A stretch of 64,000 nt of DNA, taken from the NCBI RefSeq assembly GCF_024753565.1, contig NZ_JANTPT010000001.1, forward strand, positions 62,001 to 126,000, written 5' to 3'. Shown here piece after piece: positions 25,492 to 33,976 of this stretch. The notes below the pieces were generated by a model. That model was given only the letters and a program-made list of their open reading frames with translations. It was not told the DNA's origin and ran no database searches. The first letter of the stretch is position 1. Each line of letters opens with the position of its first letter. The DNA is from Mechercharimyces sp. CAU 1602 (GTDB lineage Bacteria; Bacillota; Bacilli; Thermoactinomycetales; JANTPT01). The translations under genes were made by a program, and so were the position numbers.

Positions 25492-27558
25492 GTGAATCCA
25501 GAAGTGAAGCATTCACTTATTTTTGTAGCGAATGAAAGGAAAGGGAAAGCGGGACATCATTATCGCGCAGAGGGGGAAGGGTGTCGGTTCTTCTTTTATC
25601 GAGACTATGTGGAATTTCTGTTTGACCTGGGGAAGAAGGAAGCCGATCTTATCTTGCGTTTTGTAGACTCCAATCCTCAAGTGGGATTGAGGCTAGATTC
25701 GGCTGCAGATAAGGTGACGTACAACGAAGTGTGGAGAGGGATTGACCTTGTTTTCTCAGGAAATGAAGAGCACCTAAAGTATGATGTCATGGTCCAACCG
25801 GGTGCGAGGTTGGATCAAATCCGTTTTCGGTATGAAAATGCAGAGGGGATCGCATTAAACGAACAAGGGGATTTGGTTGTCTATCAACGAGAGGGGATTC
25901 TTCGCGAAGGAAGACCGGTTAGCTTTCAGTGGACGGAACGGGAAAAGATAGACGTACCAACGCGTTTTCAACTTTGTCCCGATGGATCGATCGGATTTGA
26001 GGTGGGGGAAGCATATGATCCCACGAAGGGACTTGTCATTGACCCCGTCGTTTTTTATTCGACGTACCTGGGGGGGAATTCTACTGATGTTGGTGCGGGT
26101 ATTGCCGTCGATTCTGCTCGAAACGCTTATGTAACAGGCACTACATTTTCTGCCAACTTCCCTATTACGACAGGTGCTTTCCAAACCATAAACGCAGGAA
26201 ATGGGGATGTATTTGTAAGCAAATTTAATGTGAATGGGAGCTCACTGGTCTACTCTACCCTCATTGGAGGTAGCAATCAGGATAATGGGTTTAGTATCGC
26301 AGTGGATGGTTCTTTTAATGCCTATGTGACAGGAGAAACAAGCTCTACTAATTATCCTGTTACACCCAGTGCTTTTCAAACCGTAAACGCAGGATTTCAG
26401 GATGCATTTGTAAGTAAAGTTAATGTAGACGGGAGCTCTCTCGTTTATTCCACATATTTAGGTGGGAACTTTACAGATGCTGGATTTGGGATTACTGTAG
26501 ACGAGACGAACAACGCGTATGTAACAGGAAGTACAGCTTCCACTAGTTTCCCGACGACAACAGGTGCGTTTCAGACAGTTTTTGGTGGGATTATTGAGGC
26601 TTTTGTAACCAAACTGAATGGAACGGGATCAGCGTTGGCTTACTCTACGTTTTTAGGGGGAGCGGGTACTGGATTTGGACGAGGGATCGTACTCGATAAC
26701 AACAATCAAGCATTTGTAACTGGTCAAACGACTTCGACAAACTTTCCTATAACTACTAATTCTTTTCAAACCATGTTTGGGGGGGCAACGGATGCATTTA
26801 TCACAGGCTTGAATGTGTCGGGATCGGCTTTGGTGTATTCCACTTACTTGGGTGGAGTAGATATAGATGTAGGAAGAGGTATCGATTTAGATAGTGCTGG
26901 TAATGCTTATGTAACCGGAAATACATCGTCTACCAACTTTCCGACCACCCCGAATGCATTTCAACTCACCTTGTTGGGGAGTTCGGGTGCCTTTGTCACC
27001 AAGTTAAATACGGCGGGAACCGATCTCATCTACTCTACCTATTTAGGTGGGTCCTCTGATGAGCGGGGAACTGGAATTGGGGTTGATTCGTTCGGAGCGG
27101 CTTGGGTGACAGGATTTACAAATTCAACTGATTTCCCTATTACCTCGGATGCTTTCCAAGATAGTTTGGCGGGAGGACGCGATGCGTTTGTCACACAAGT
27201 AAGCTTCTCAGGACAAGGACTTTCCTTTTCCTCCTACCTAGGTGGAACTTCCGATGATTTAGGAGATGATGTAGCGATTGATTCACTTGAAAGTGCCTAT
27301 TTTACTGGAGAGACTCGATCCATTAATTTCCCTGTCACCCTCGCTGCTTTCCAGAGTCAATTTGGGGGAGGGTCAGATGATGCCTTCATCACCAAAGTAG
27401 GGCAACTCACTTCGGTAGGCGCAACCGGACCAACAGGTCCTACCGGTCCAGCTGGAACAACTGGATCGCAAGGTTCAAGAGGACCAAGAGGAAGGCGTGG
27501 TCCAAGAGGGCCAAGAGGCCCGCGTGGCACTGGTGGAGGAGGAGAGTTTAGCGGTTAA
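25492..27558 (+). CDS. Seven-bladed SBBP propeller protein with collagen-like tail (copy E)
   Basis: 688 residues: N-terminal domain (YNEVWRGIDLVFSGN, ILREGRPVSFQW), seven SBBP blades and a collagen-like tail with GPT triplets, then [22 protein letters not shown] start behind GGGAGGGGAATT. All seven blades are regular, and blades five and six carry the same position-specific variants as in copies A, B and D, which shows that whole propellers were duplicated, not single blades. No export signal, so the spore-surface explanation is again the simplest. Confidence 0.85.
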   Translation: MNPEVKHSLIFVANERKGKAGHHYRAEGEGCRFFFYRDYVEFLFDLGKKEADLILRFVDSNPQVGLRLDSAADKVTYNEVWRGIDLVFSGNEEHLKYDVMVQPGARLDQIRFRYENAEGIALNEQGDLVVYQREGILREGRPVSFQWTEREKIDVPTRFQLCPDGSIGFEVGEAYDPTKGLVIDPVVFYSTYLGGNSTDVGAGIAVDSARNAYVTGTTFSANFPITTGAFQTINAGNGDVFVSKFNVNGSSLVYSTLIGGSNQDNGFSIAVDGSFNAYVTGETSSTNYPVTPSAFQTVNAGFQDAFVSKVNVDGSSLVYSTYLGGNFTDAGFGITVDETNNAYVTGSTASTSFPTTTGAFQTVFGGIIEAFVTKLNGTGSALAYSTFLGGAGTGFGRGIVLDNNNQAFVTGQTTSTNFPITTNSFQTMFGGATDAFITGLNVSGSALVYSTYLGGVDIDVGRGIDLDSAGNAYVTGNTSSTNFPTTPNAFQLTLLGSSGAFVTKLNTAGTDLIYSTYLGGSSDERGTGIGVDSFGAAWVTGFTNSTDFPITSDAFQDSLAGGRDAFVTQVSFSGQGLSFSSYLGGTSDDLGDDVAIDSLESAYFTGETRSINFPVTLAAFQSQFGGGSDDAFITKVGQLTSVGATGPTGPTGPAGTTGSQGSRGPRGRRGPRGPRGPRGTGGGGEFSG

Positions 27559-27576
27559 CACTATATAACGGAGAGG

Positions 27577-27601
27577 GCATCCCGAAGCGGATGCTTTTTT
27601 T
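27577..27601 (+). terminator. Terminator after propeller gene E
   Basis: Stem GCAT-C-CCG/CGG-ATGC with an AAG loop followed by seven T, the counterpart of the terminator at 24424. Confidence 0.75.
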
Positions 27602-27725
27602 GATCATGCAAAACGAACAGAAAGCGTTAAACGAAGAACGGAACTGGGGCGAAGGATGGTCAAGCACGAATAAAGTTAACAGGCTAGTAATGCCTACACC
27701 TTTTTCGGATGGTAGCGTATTTTAA

Positions 27726-27826
27726 GGATTCCTCCACGAAGGAAAACTGGTTAGGTTTCAATGGACAGCGGAAGGAAAAAAGCAAACGGCCCACACAGAT
27801 TCACATCCAAAGGGATCAAACTTATC
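27726..27826 (+). pseudogene. Second scar of a propeller protein N-terminal domain
   Basis: Reads GFLHEGKLVRFQWTAEGKK, the counterpart of the scar at 24578. No start signal. Confidence 0.75.
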
Positions 27827-27866
27827 CAATTTTTATTATCTTAATAAAATAAAAGGTACCACTGGC

Positions 27867-27895
27867 TTGATATTGACAAAATAAAATGCTATAAT
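27867..27895 (+). promoter_or_regulatory. Vegetative-type promoter of the second 180-aa protein gene
   Basis: TTGATA, 17-base spacer, TATAAT, identical in layout to the promoter at 24720. Confidence 0.7.
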
Positions 27896-27926
27896 ATTCA
27901 TGAATTTCTAAAAGGAGGCTATATTT

Positions 27927-28469
27927 GTGAAAAAATCAATGATGTCAATCATGTTAGGTCTCGCTCTCGTTTGTGTGGTATCTTTTTCAGGGACAGTTTA
28001 TGCTGGAACATCGCAAGACTTAAATGATGTCTATCTGAAGAGTGGCGACACATATGTGAAAGTGGACACGGACTATTCGCACCCAACCATTCATGGTACT
28101 TTAAGTGGGACATCGGATAGTACTGACGCGACAAAATTGGATATCCACCTGTTGTACAAGAATTTTTTTAACAGTCAGAGTTGTATTGAGAATGGTGATA
28201 CTGTAAGAATTTCAATTGCCGACGACGTAAGTGGTGACTATGTTTACTCGCTAGCAGGAGAAACCCCAATCGTGTTTTATGGTAAAGGAATGGGGTCGGA
28301 TATGTACTATATCAACTCTGACTCAACAAGCTGCATCGACCAAACAAACCAAATCTCCTTTACTGAGGTTGATTCATTCCGTTTTAGTGATGGCCCCTGG
28401 TCATTGTATCTAAATGGGGATTCATTTGATGTTAGCAATACGAATATCACACAATTTGTAGTTGAATAA
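27927..28469 (+). CDS. Secreted 180-residue protein of unknown function, copy 2
   Basis: Same signal peptide, length and cysteine pair as the product at 24780; only residues 6 (Met for Lys), 27 (Gly for Glu) and 50 (Tyr for Phe) differ. About nine nucleotide changes fall in the first 165 bases and only one in the remaining 380, a pattern expected from recent gene conversion or a very recent duplication with selection on the N-terminus. GTG start behind AAAAGGAGG. Confidence 0.78.
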   Translation: MKKSMMSIMLGLALVCVVSFSGTVYAGTSQDLNDVYLKSGDTYVKVDTDYSHPTIHGTLSGTSDSTDATKLDIHLLYKNFFNSQSCIENGDTVRISIADDVSGDYVYSLAGETPIVFYGKGMGSDMYYINSDSTSCIDQTNQISFTEVDSFRFSDGPWSLYLNGDSFDVSNTNITQFVVE

Positions 28470-28503
28470 AGCCTCTAAAGAAACTTGAATTAAATTTTCG
28501 TTA

Positions 28504-28540
28504 ACAGCTTGACATCTACGAGAGTTAGGCTGTTTTATTT
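28504..28540 (+). terminator. Terminator after 180-aa gene copy 2
   Basis: Stem ACAGCTTGAC/GTTAGGCTGT with a ten-base loop and a T run. Confidence 0.8.
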
Positions 28541-28950
28541 CTGTCTAAAAGTCTGCCAGGAGAAAAGGAAGGAAATCTGTCATCCCAACGGACGCTTTTT
28601 ATGCGAAATTTGTGAATTAAAAAAGGGGGTGTTGATGAACATTTCTAAGAAAACCGTTATTTTACAACAGACAAAGGCGAAATGATCTTCGGATGCTGTA
28701 ACTGAAACAACGTGATCCTATCAAATGAATTACATAGAGTACATGTTCTTTAATAAAGGTTGTCCCATAGAGTGTTGGAATTATCTGTCCTTTTTTGGCG
28801 ACAAATCTTTCGTCAAGTACCGTATAGTCTCTGTCATCATCGAAATCTATCAAGTTCGAAATCATAAGAAGAAGACCGTAACTATAGCTGGCTCCCTTCG
28901 GAGAACGGTGTCTGGATAACGTTTCTTACGCGTAAAAAGTAGAGTGGTGA
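28541..28950. other. Region without a supported gene
   Basis: Contains only short open frames, such as a 16-codon frame at about 28634 behind AAGGGGGTGTTG, without recognisable products. Base composition and the decayed neighbours suggest remnants of lost genes. Confidence 0.5.
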
Positions 28951-29046
28951 TGCGTTATTATTCGTGGATTTTTAAACTTCGGAACTCTAGGGGATAGACA
29001 ACCAAGAAGGTATGGGTTAATTGAATTATCATGGTCGTTAGTTGGG

Positions 29047-29265
29047 GTGGCAATTTTCCTGTTTATAACGGTTATTGGGATGGTTTTCTCCCCGTTTATT
29101 TTCCTTGCAGCGATAATCTGTTGGTTCTATAGGTACAGTATACCCGTAAAAGAAATATCGTGCCCGTATTGCAATAAAAAATGGGAAGTTGAGCTTAATG
29201 CTAAAAGGTTTCGATGCTCACGTTGTGAAAGGCTATTAACTAATAGGGGTACAACCTGGGATTGA
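29047..29265 (+). CDS. Small membrane protein with C-terminal zinc ribbon, start unclear
   Basis: The frame encodes two hydrophobic segments followed by a zinc-ribbon pattern CPYCNKKWEVE and CSRCERLL. It is a paralogue of the protein at 32480-32779. By that alignment the N-terminus should begin near 28957, where the frame is open (FLNFGTLGDRQPRRYG) but lacks ATG, GTG or TTG with a ribosome site. The GTG at 29047 would remove the first 30 residues and has no ribosome site. The gene may use a rare start or may have lost it. Confidence 0.45.
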   Translation: MAIFLFITVIGMVFSPFIFLAAIICWFYRYSIPVKEISCPYCNKKWEVELNAKRFRCSRCERLLTNRGTTWD

Positions 29266-29310
29266 ATAAGGTAATTTTGTAATATTGACTACAATCGCGC
29301 TTATGGCGCT

Positions 29311-29445
29311 TTTTTTATGCGCAAATTTCCGCAAACAAAAAAAAGGAGGCGATGACTAATCGAGAAGATACGAGAGAGGATGTGTCGTATCTGTTTGGAT
29401 TAACCTGATGGAACGTTATTTTCGATAGGAGGTAATAACTACGCT
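29311..29445 (+). repeat. About 135-bp direct repeat, copy 1
   Basis: Strongly similar to 32095-32228, from the T-rich end of a weak terminator through AAAAGGAGG and a short coding remnant to ACTACGCT. Immediately after it the sequence switches to a piece of the protease gene, so the right border is a recombination joint. Confidence 0.8.
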
Positions 29446-29534
29446 AGCAAAACCGATACTTTGTGAGGGGCAGATGATAAGGGGGTTGATCCCGATCACT
29501 TCCCCTTTAATATTTATTAAGGGGCCACCGCTGT
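29446..29534 (-). pseudogene. Fragment of a trypsin-like protease gene
   Basis: 89 bp almost identical to 33308-33396 inside the intact reverse-strand protease gene, covering the SGGPLINIKGEVIGIN region after the catalytic serine. It has no start and no flanking protease sequence. A copied fragment joined to the direct repeat. Confidence 0.85.
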
Positions 29535-29774
29535 CATGTAAAGTGACCATAAACGTTGAGTCTGTGCCAGATTTGATACCCTTAGTTGTTATGTAATATA
29601 GATGTACCTATTCGTTATCATGGAAAAAATAATTTCCGTAAACTACCTGTATTTCACTCTTTCAGACGGCTATACGTTATAGAAGGGGTTTTTTAATATG
29701 CATCATCTGTTGGAAAATGGATGGACAGGATTAGTATAGAGGCAAAGGCACAAACCTCTGCCATAAAGGACTTT

Positions 29775-29963
29775 CTATGAAAATGTATCCTGCTCTCTAT
29801 CGTCTGTTTTCGATGTCTCAAATAAATGACTCAATATACTAGCTAACAATCCACCTATTAATCCAAATGCTACTATCCCACCGATAATCCACCCAGTTAA
29901 AAAAAATAATCCAGTCCCTATTGCACAAAAGAGTAAGGTGTACATTAAAAGATTCCTTGCCAT
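29775..29963 (-). CDS. Small two-helix membrane protein, function unknown
   Basis: 62-residue product with two glycine-rich hydrophobic segments (residues about 6-24 and 27-47) and a charged C-terminus. The start at 29963 is supported by AAAGGGGG seven bases upstream. No family recognised. Upstream and divergent lies a broken secreted-protein gene. The stretch 29535-29774 has no supported gene. Confidence 0.6.
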   Translation of the reverse strand: MARNLLMYTLLFCAIGTGLFFLTGWIIGGIVAFGLIGGLLASILSHLFETSKTDDREQDTFS

Positions 29964-30108
29964 TTTACAGCCCCCTTTGCAAATGAGATATATATTATAA
30001 ACTCTAGTAAAAAAGAAATTCAAATACAACCCTTTACTTACATAAGTATTGAATGTTACTCTGTGAACAATGGTAATATAACCAAAAAAATTAAAAGGAG
30101 ACATTAAA

Positions 30109-31058
30109 ATGAATAAAATATTTTCATTATCTTTTTTAGCTATTTTTAGTATATGGTTTGCTATGCCGGGATCATCACTTGCTATAGCAAATAATACTAC
30201 TAGTTTGGGAGACGGCTCTGGGAATGAGCTGAATGAGCATAATAAGCCAACATTAGATAGGGATGAAGTAAATCTCAGAGAAAGTGGCTTAAAGGACTTG
30301 GTTTTACTGAAGAAGAGGTTAACAGTTTACCAGAATACATATATCAAGAGATAAAAGAGAAATATAAAGGAGATGATTGGAAAGTTATTGAAGAAAAAGA
30401 GGAGTTTTTTAAATTCGAATTTGACGATAAAAGAGGAACAGGATCGCCTGAGGTGACAAAAGTAACGGAAGATCAAGCAGAAAAACAAATAAGAAATGAG
30501 AAAATGGAAAGTAGTGTTTTGCAAAAAGATTCTGCTACATCAAAGGATAGTTGGCTAAAGCAAACTCTTACTATATCTTATAGAGGTGACGGGCCAAACA
30601 ATGACTATGGTCGCCCGTATTATACCGCAAAATTGAGTTATGAGTGGTTGAAGATGCCGGTATTGGGTTTTGAAGATGTTATTGGTATTACTCATGGAGA
30701 TAATGTGGACAAATTCGACGATATGATGATCGCGATGCACAGTTATACGGATTATAATGGTAATAAGACTTACAATGACAGTGAATATGATTTTGAGGTG
30801 AAGAATCAACACGGATTTGCTGATATTTTCGATTTACAGTTGTTTACTCCAACTGTAAGAGCAAATAATCATGAAGGGTTTATGATGTTTGCTTTTGAAC
30901 AGGATAAAACTAATGATAATACTGCTGACCTGTACGGTCACTATACCCATGCATTACAGCCGACAGGATTTAGTGTAGCGATTACCACTGGTTCGATAGC
31001 ATTGACCGGAGCGACAGAAAGTAACGCTACAGATACTCACATAGATCTCACATATTAA
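30109..31058 (+). pseudogene. Secreted protein gene broken by a frameshift
   Basis: The first frame (30109-30354) starts after AAAAGGAG and encodes a signal peptide ending in SSLA plus an acidic stretch. Near 30295 the frame should shift: the alternative frame reads GLGFTEEEVNSLPEYIYQE and continues without a stop to 31058. Together they would give about 315 residues with a C-terminal beta-type domain (KMPVLGFEDVIGITHG). Family not recognised. A single-base change separates the parts, so either a pseudogene or a sequence error. Confidence 0.72.
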
Positions 31059-31109
31059 TAAATAAACAAGTCCGGATAGCGCAAGTATCCGGACTTGTTT
31101 ATTTATTAA
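31055..31109. terminator. Very long perfect terminator hairpin
   Basis: Twenty-four-base perfect arms (31055-31078 and 31086-31109) around GCGCAAG, ending T-rich. It overlaps the stop codon of the broken secreted-protein gene. Confidence 0.9.
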
Positions 31110-31124
31110 AAGGGGGCCATACCG

Positions 31125-31277
31125 GCATATCAAGATTATACCGATGAAAACACGTATTTCAGTGACGTCTACTCGTATGTAGACGAGAACGGAGAGTGTC
31201 GCATATTCCCGCCAGTAAATTCGCATAAAGTTGTAGCATTCGTCAATTCGAGGCTTATCGCAAGAAAGCGGAAATAG
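31125..31277 (+). pseudogene. Coding remnant without a start
   Basis: A 50-codon frame reading AYQDYTDENTYFSDVYSYVD and on to FVNSRLIARKRK with coding-like composition but no start codon or ribosome site. Origin unknown. Confidence 0.4.
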
Positions 31278-31346
31278 AAAACGTAGAGAAGGCGACAGAG
31301 TTAGAGGGACACGATGAATCTGATATAATGGGCTAAAACGAATTGG

Positions 31347-32069
31347 ATGTGTGAATTAGCGGTGAAAAAAAGTAGTACTTACCCTTGCCCTTGTTGTGAT
31401 TTTCTAACCTTGTCAGCAAAGCCACCTGGAACATTTGAAGTTTGTCCTGTCTGCTATTGGGAAGATGACACGACTCAATACTATGATATGACATATACTG
31501 GTGGAGCTAATAAAGTAAGTTTAATTCAAGGATATAAAAACTATATGGAGTTTAAAGCTATTGAAGAGAGATTTGTTCGAGAAGTACGGAGACCGAACAA
31601 TGACGAAATTCCTCTTCCGGAATATGCTAACAGAATCATTGTATTAGTTAAATATAAGGGAGGTTGGAATTGGTATGTCTCTCTGAAGGAAATGTGGTTT
31701 CTCGACTATGCAGTCTTTCCTGATGAGAACACTGATTACTCTCAGAGGTTTCATATAGCAGTCGTAAATGACAAAACTTTGGAAGATTTCTTGGATAGAG
31801 TCTCCGATTATAAGGTTAGCACAAGTCAATTACGAGAGTTTGTAAATGATACTGAGACCAAAATCGATAGGTGGGATTTATCCGATCTGTTTCCGTCACT
31901 ATTTGTTGATTTCGACAACAAGCATTTGTATTCTTGGTATCCTGAGCCAGCTTCCTTTGAGCATTATGTCCCGAAAGGTTGGAAAGGAGACTACGTGGAA
32001 TTTTTCGATCAAGTCCCAGAGAATAAACGTTATTGGATAATCGATGGGAAAGACTTTTTAAAGGTATAA
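31347..32069 (+). CDS. Cysteine-rich CPCC-domain protein with a C-terminal extension
   Basis: 240 residues. The first 60 match the Cys-rich CPCC domain: YPCPCCDFLTL, then EVCPVCYWEDD, probably a zinc-binding knuckle. The remaining 180 residues are acidic and aromatic (SLKEMWFLDYAVFPDE, LFPSLFVDFDNKHLYSWYPE) and resemble the general make-up of small immunity-type proteins, though no family can be named. A TATAAT lies at 31324-31329. The ATG at 31347 has a weak ribosome site; GTG 31362 is an alternative. Islands like this often carry toxin-immunity remnants, which is inference. Confidence 0.65.
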   Translation: MCELAVKKSSTYPCPCCDFLTLSAKPPGTFEVCPVCYWEDDTTQYYDMTYTGGANKVSLIQGYKNYMEFKAIEERFVREVRRPNNDEIPLPEYANRIIVLVKYKGGWNWYVSLKEMWFLDYAVFPDENTDYSQRFHIAVVNDKTLEDFLDRVSDYKVSTSQLREFVNDTETKIDRWDLSDLFPSLFVDFDNKHLYSWYPEPASFEHYVPKGWKGDYVEFFDQVPENKRYWIIDGKDFLKV

Positions 32070-32094
32070 TTTAACATATCGCCATTTCAGGCAC

Positions 32095-32228
32095 CTTTTT
32101 TATGCCTAATTCCGCAAACAAAAAAAGGAGGCAATGACCCAATCGAAGAGTTACGAGAGAGGATGTGTCGTATCTGTTTGGATAAACCTGATGGAACGTT
32201 ATTTTCGATAGGAGGTAATAACTACGCT
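32095..32228 (+). repeat. About 135-bp direct repeat, copy 2
   Basis: Partner of 29311-29445. Both copies follow a weak terminator-like hairpin and contain AAAAGGAGG followed by ATGAC, then a shared stretch up to ACTACGCT. Confidence 0.8.
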
Positions 32229-32447
32229 GATCATTCAGGCCGGCCATTTTAAGCTAAATCACATCAGCAAATCGAAGCCGCAAAGAAGTTCTTTAACATC
32301 GGGAAGGACCGTTGTCATTTTTCGTTTACCGATATGGGAGAACATACGCGAAGTGATTGCTACGTTATCGACGAAACGAGGAAAGGTAGACATATAATTC
32401 CTTCTGTTGATAAAATTAATATGCATGTATTCTCAAAACGGCTTTAA
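32136..32447 (+). pseudogene. Broken small Cys-containing gene
   Basis: One frame reads DPIEELRERMCRICLDKPDG, continues to an in-frame TAA after HSGRPF, then goes on with a coding-like stretch (IEAAKKFFNIGKDRCHFSF, DCYVIDETRKG) to 32447. The ATG behind AAAGGAGG is out of frame by one base. So at least a frameshift and a nonsense change have inactivated it. The CRIC pattern and lysine-rich style suggest a phage or mobile origin. Confidence 0.5.
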
Positions 32448-32479
32448 AAGTAGACACATTAATGAGGGGAATGTTTTTA

Positions 32480-32779
32480 ATGTTAAAATATCTTTCCGAG
32501 AGGATGCCCAGGCGAGCTAAGTGGTGGAAAATGGCTTACGGTACTGGTGTATTCATCATTTTCAGTACTGTAACTATAATCGGATTTCCAATAGCTGTTA
32601 TGCTACTTCCATTTTGCATCTTCGCCATAATAAAACAGATCGGTTATCCGGTCACAAAAGTAACCTGTCCATTTTGTGACGCCAGACTAAATGTAGAGGT
32701 TGATGTAGAAAGGTACCATTGCAATTGTCATTCTCTCCTTGAGAAACAAGATGGTGTATGGGTAAGGGTGTATTCATAG
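32480..32779 (+). CDS. Small membrane protein with C-terminal zinc ribbon
   Basis: 99 residues: an amphipathic basic head (LSERMPRRAKWWK), two hydrophobic segments at about 21-55 and a zinc-ribbon pattern CPFCDARLNVEV and CNCHSLL. The start at 32480 stands nine bases behind AGGGGA; an earlier ATG at 32462 is in frame but without a ribosome site. Paralogue of the protein at 29047. Role unknown; the ribbon should face the cytoplasm if both segments span the membrane. Confidence 0.62.
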   Translation: MLKYLSERMPRRAKWWKMAYGTGVFIIFSTVTIIGFPIAVMLLPFCIFAIIKQIGYPVTKVTCPFCDARLNVEVDVERYHCNCHSLLEKQDGVWVRVYS

Positions 32780-33098
32780 AGTCACTGAGAATTTCGGATA
32801 ACTCGGAGATAAGGCAGTTGATAGCGTTTTTATAATGGGGAAAGGCGTTGAAATTACGATGGGCGTTATTTTTTTATTTCGGGGGTGGCGTATAAATTAA
32901 GTAGGCATACGATTGATTGCGTGGGTATCGCGGTACGTGAAGGTGACGCATGTGACGCATGTAACGTTGGACTGTCGATACACCCACTGCATGACTTTTA
33001 TGGCGCCACCCTCGAAATTTTCCGTATCTCTATCATCTTACTACTATATATTTACATTTGATATAGACTATCTCATTCATTACAGAGAGGCTTCACTA

Positions 33099-33218
33099 TA
33101 TCGGGACATGTTTATTGGTGGAACCGTTCGCGATGTTGGATTTGGAATGGTTGCGGATTCCTCGACCAGTGCCTATAACGGGGCTGTCGTTTTCTTCGTA
33201 ACTGGGAGGAAGGTCTAG
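33099..33218 (+). pseudogene. Remnant of one SBBP propeller blade
   Basis: Reads YRDMFIGGTVRDVGFGMVAD and SSTSAY, the counterpart of STYLGGTxxDxGxGIAVDSxxSAYVTG in the intact genes. No start and no continuation. The rest of 32780-33256 shows no supported gene. Confidence 0.6.
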
Positions 33219-33256
33219 CGGTGGCATTTGCATGGGAATCTTTATTTTTGATGGAT

Positions 33257-33976
33257 CTATTCCCGGAATCCGATGCTCATCAAACGCTTCACTTCGTCAA
33301 TGGGAATAGCGAAACCGATACTTTGTGAGGGGTAGATGATAAGGGTGTTGATCCCGATCACTTCCCCTTTAATGTTTATTAAGGGGCCACCGCTGTTGCC
33401 GGGATTGATAGCAGCATCGGTTTGAATAACATTGCTGTAGAAGCGATTTGCTACCTTAAGGGGGCGGTCTTTGCCACTGACAACCCCGAGAGTAACCGTA
33501 TGGTCGAGGCCTAAGGGGTTGCCGACGGCAATCACCCATTCGCCCACTTCGGTTGTTTTGGATGAGCCGAGACGGACAGGTTTGAGTGGGGTGGGGGGGT
33601 GCACTTTGATGAGGGCGAGGTCACGTTTGGAGTCATGCCAGACAACTCGGGCGGGAAGTGGGGTTTTATAGCCATAGAGATTGACGGAAAGCTTGCTAGT
33701 GTCGCGTACGACGTGTTCGTTGGTAATAATATATCCATCAGTGTGAATGACAAAGCCAGAGCCGAAGTGTTGTGAAGGCGTGGTCTCCTGATTTAGTTCG
33801 GGTAGAAAGAGACCAAGCAGGGGATTGGTTAGGTTTTGCTTTGCTTCTTCTTGTGCAACAATGGTAGCCACACCGCTCCGTACTTGGCGAACGACACGCA
33901 CAAAATAGTTGCTGGGATGGTGTGCTGCCAACTCAGACGGGGATTGGCGTGGCACCCGTGCTCGTTTTCTCGTCAT
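33257..33976 (-). CDS. Trypsin-like serine protease of the HtrA group without PDZ domain
   Basis: 239 residues forming one trypsin-like domain. The catalytic triad is visible: His in NEHVVR, Asp in KRDLALIKV and Ser in NPGNSGGPL. Unlike typical Bacillus HtrA proteins it has no N-terminal membrane anchor and no C-terminal PDZ domain, so it may act in the cytoplasm or the spore. The basic N-terminus (TRKRARVPRQ) is not a signal peptide. An 89-bp piece of this gene is copied at 29446. Confidence 0.82.
   Translation of the reverse strand: MTRKRARVPRQSPSELAAHHPSNYFVRVVRQVRSGVATIVAQEEAKQNLTNPLLGLFLPELNQETTPSQHFGSGFVIHTDGYIITNEHVVRDTSKLSVNLYGYKTPLPARVVWHDSKRDLALIKVHPPTPLKPVRLGSSKTTEVGEWVIAVGNPLGLDHTVTLGVVSGKDRPLKVANRFYSNVIQTDAAINPGNSGGPLINIKGEVIGINTLIIYPSQSIGFAIPIDEVKRLMSIGFRE

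Larger units (their letters stand above)
27559..28540 (+). repeat. Duplicated unit copy 2 (tail, terminator, scar, promoter, 180-aa gene)
   Basis: Second copy of 24406-25392. Similarity is moderate in the first 150 bp, high around the scar and promoter, and almost complete over the last 350 bp of the 180-aa gene. Confidence 0.8.

Noticed and set aside
28634-28684. A 16-codon frame (MNISKKTVILQQ) behind AAGGGGGTGTTG.
   Set aside because: Too short and in a decayed area; no support beyond the ribosome-site-like sequence.
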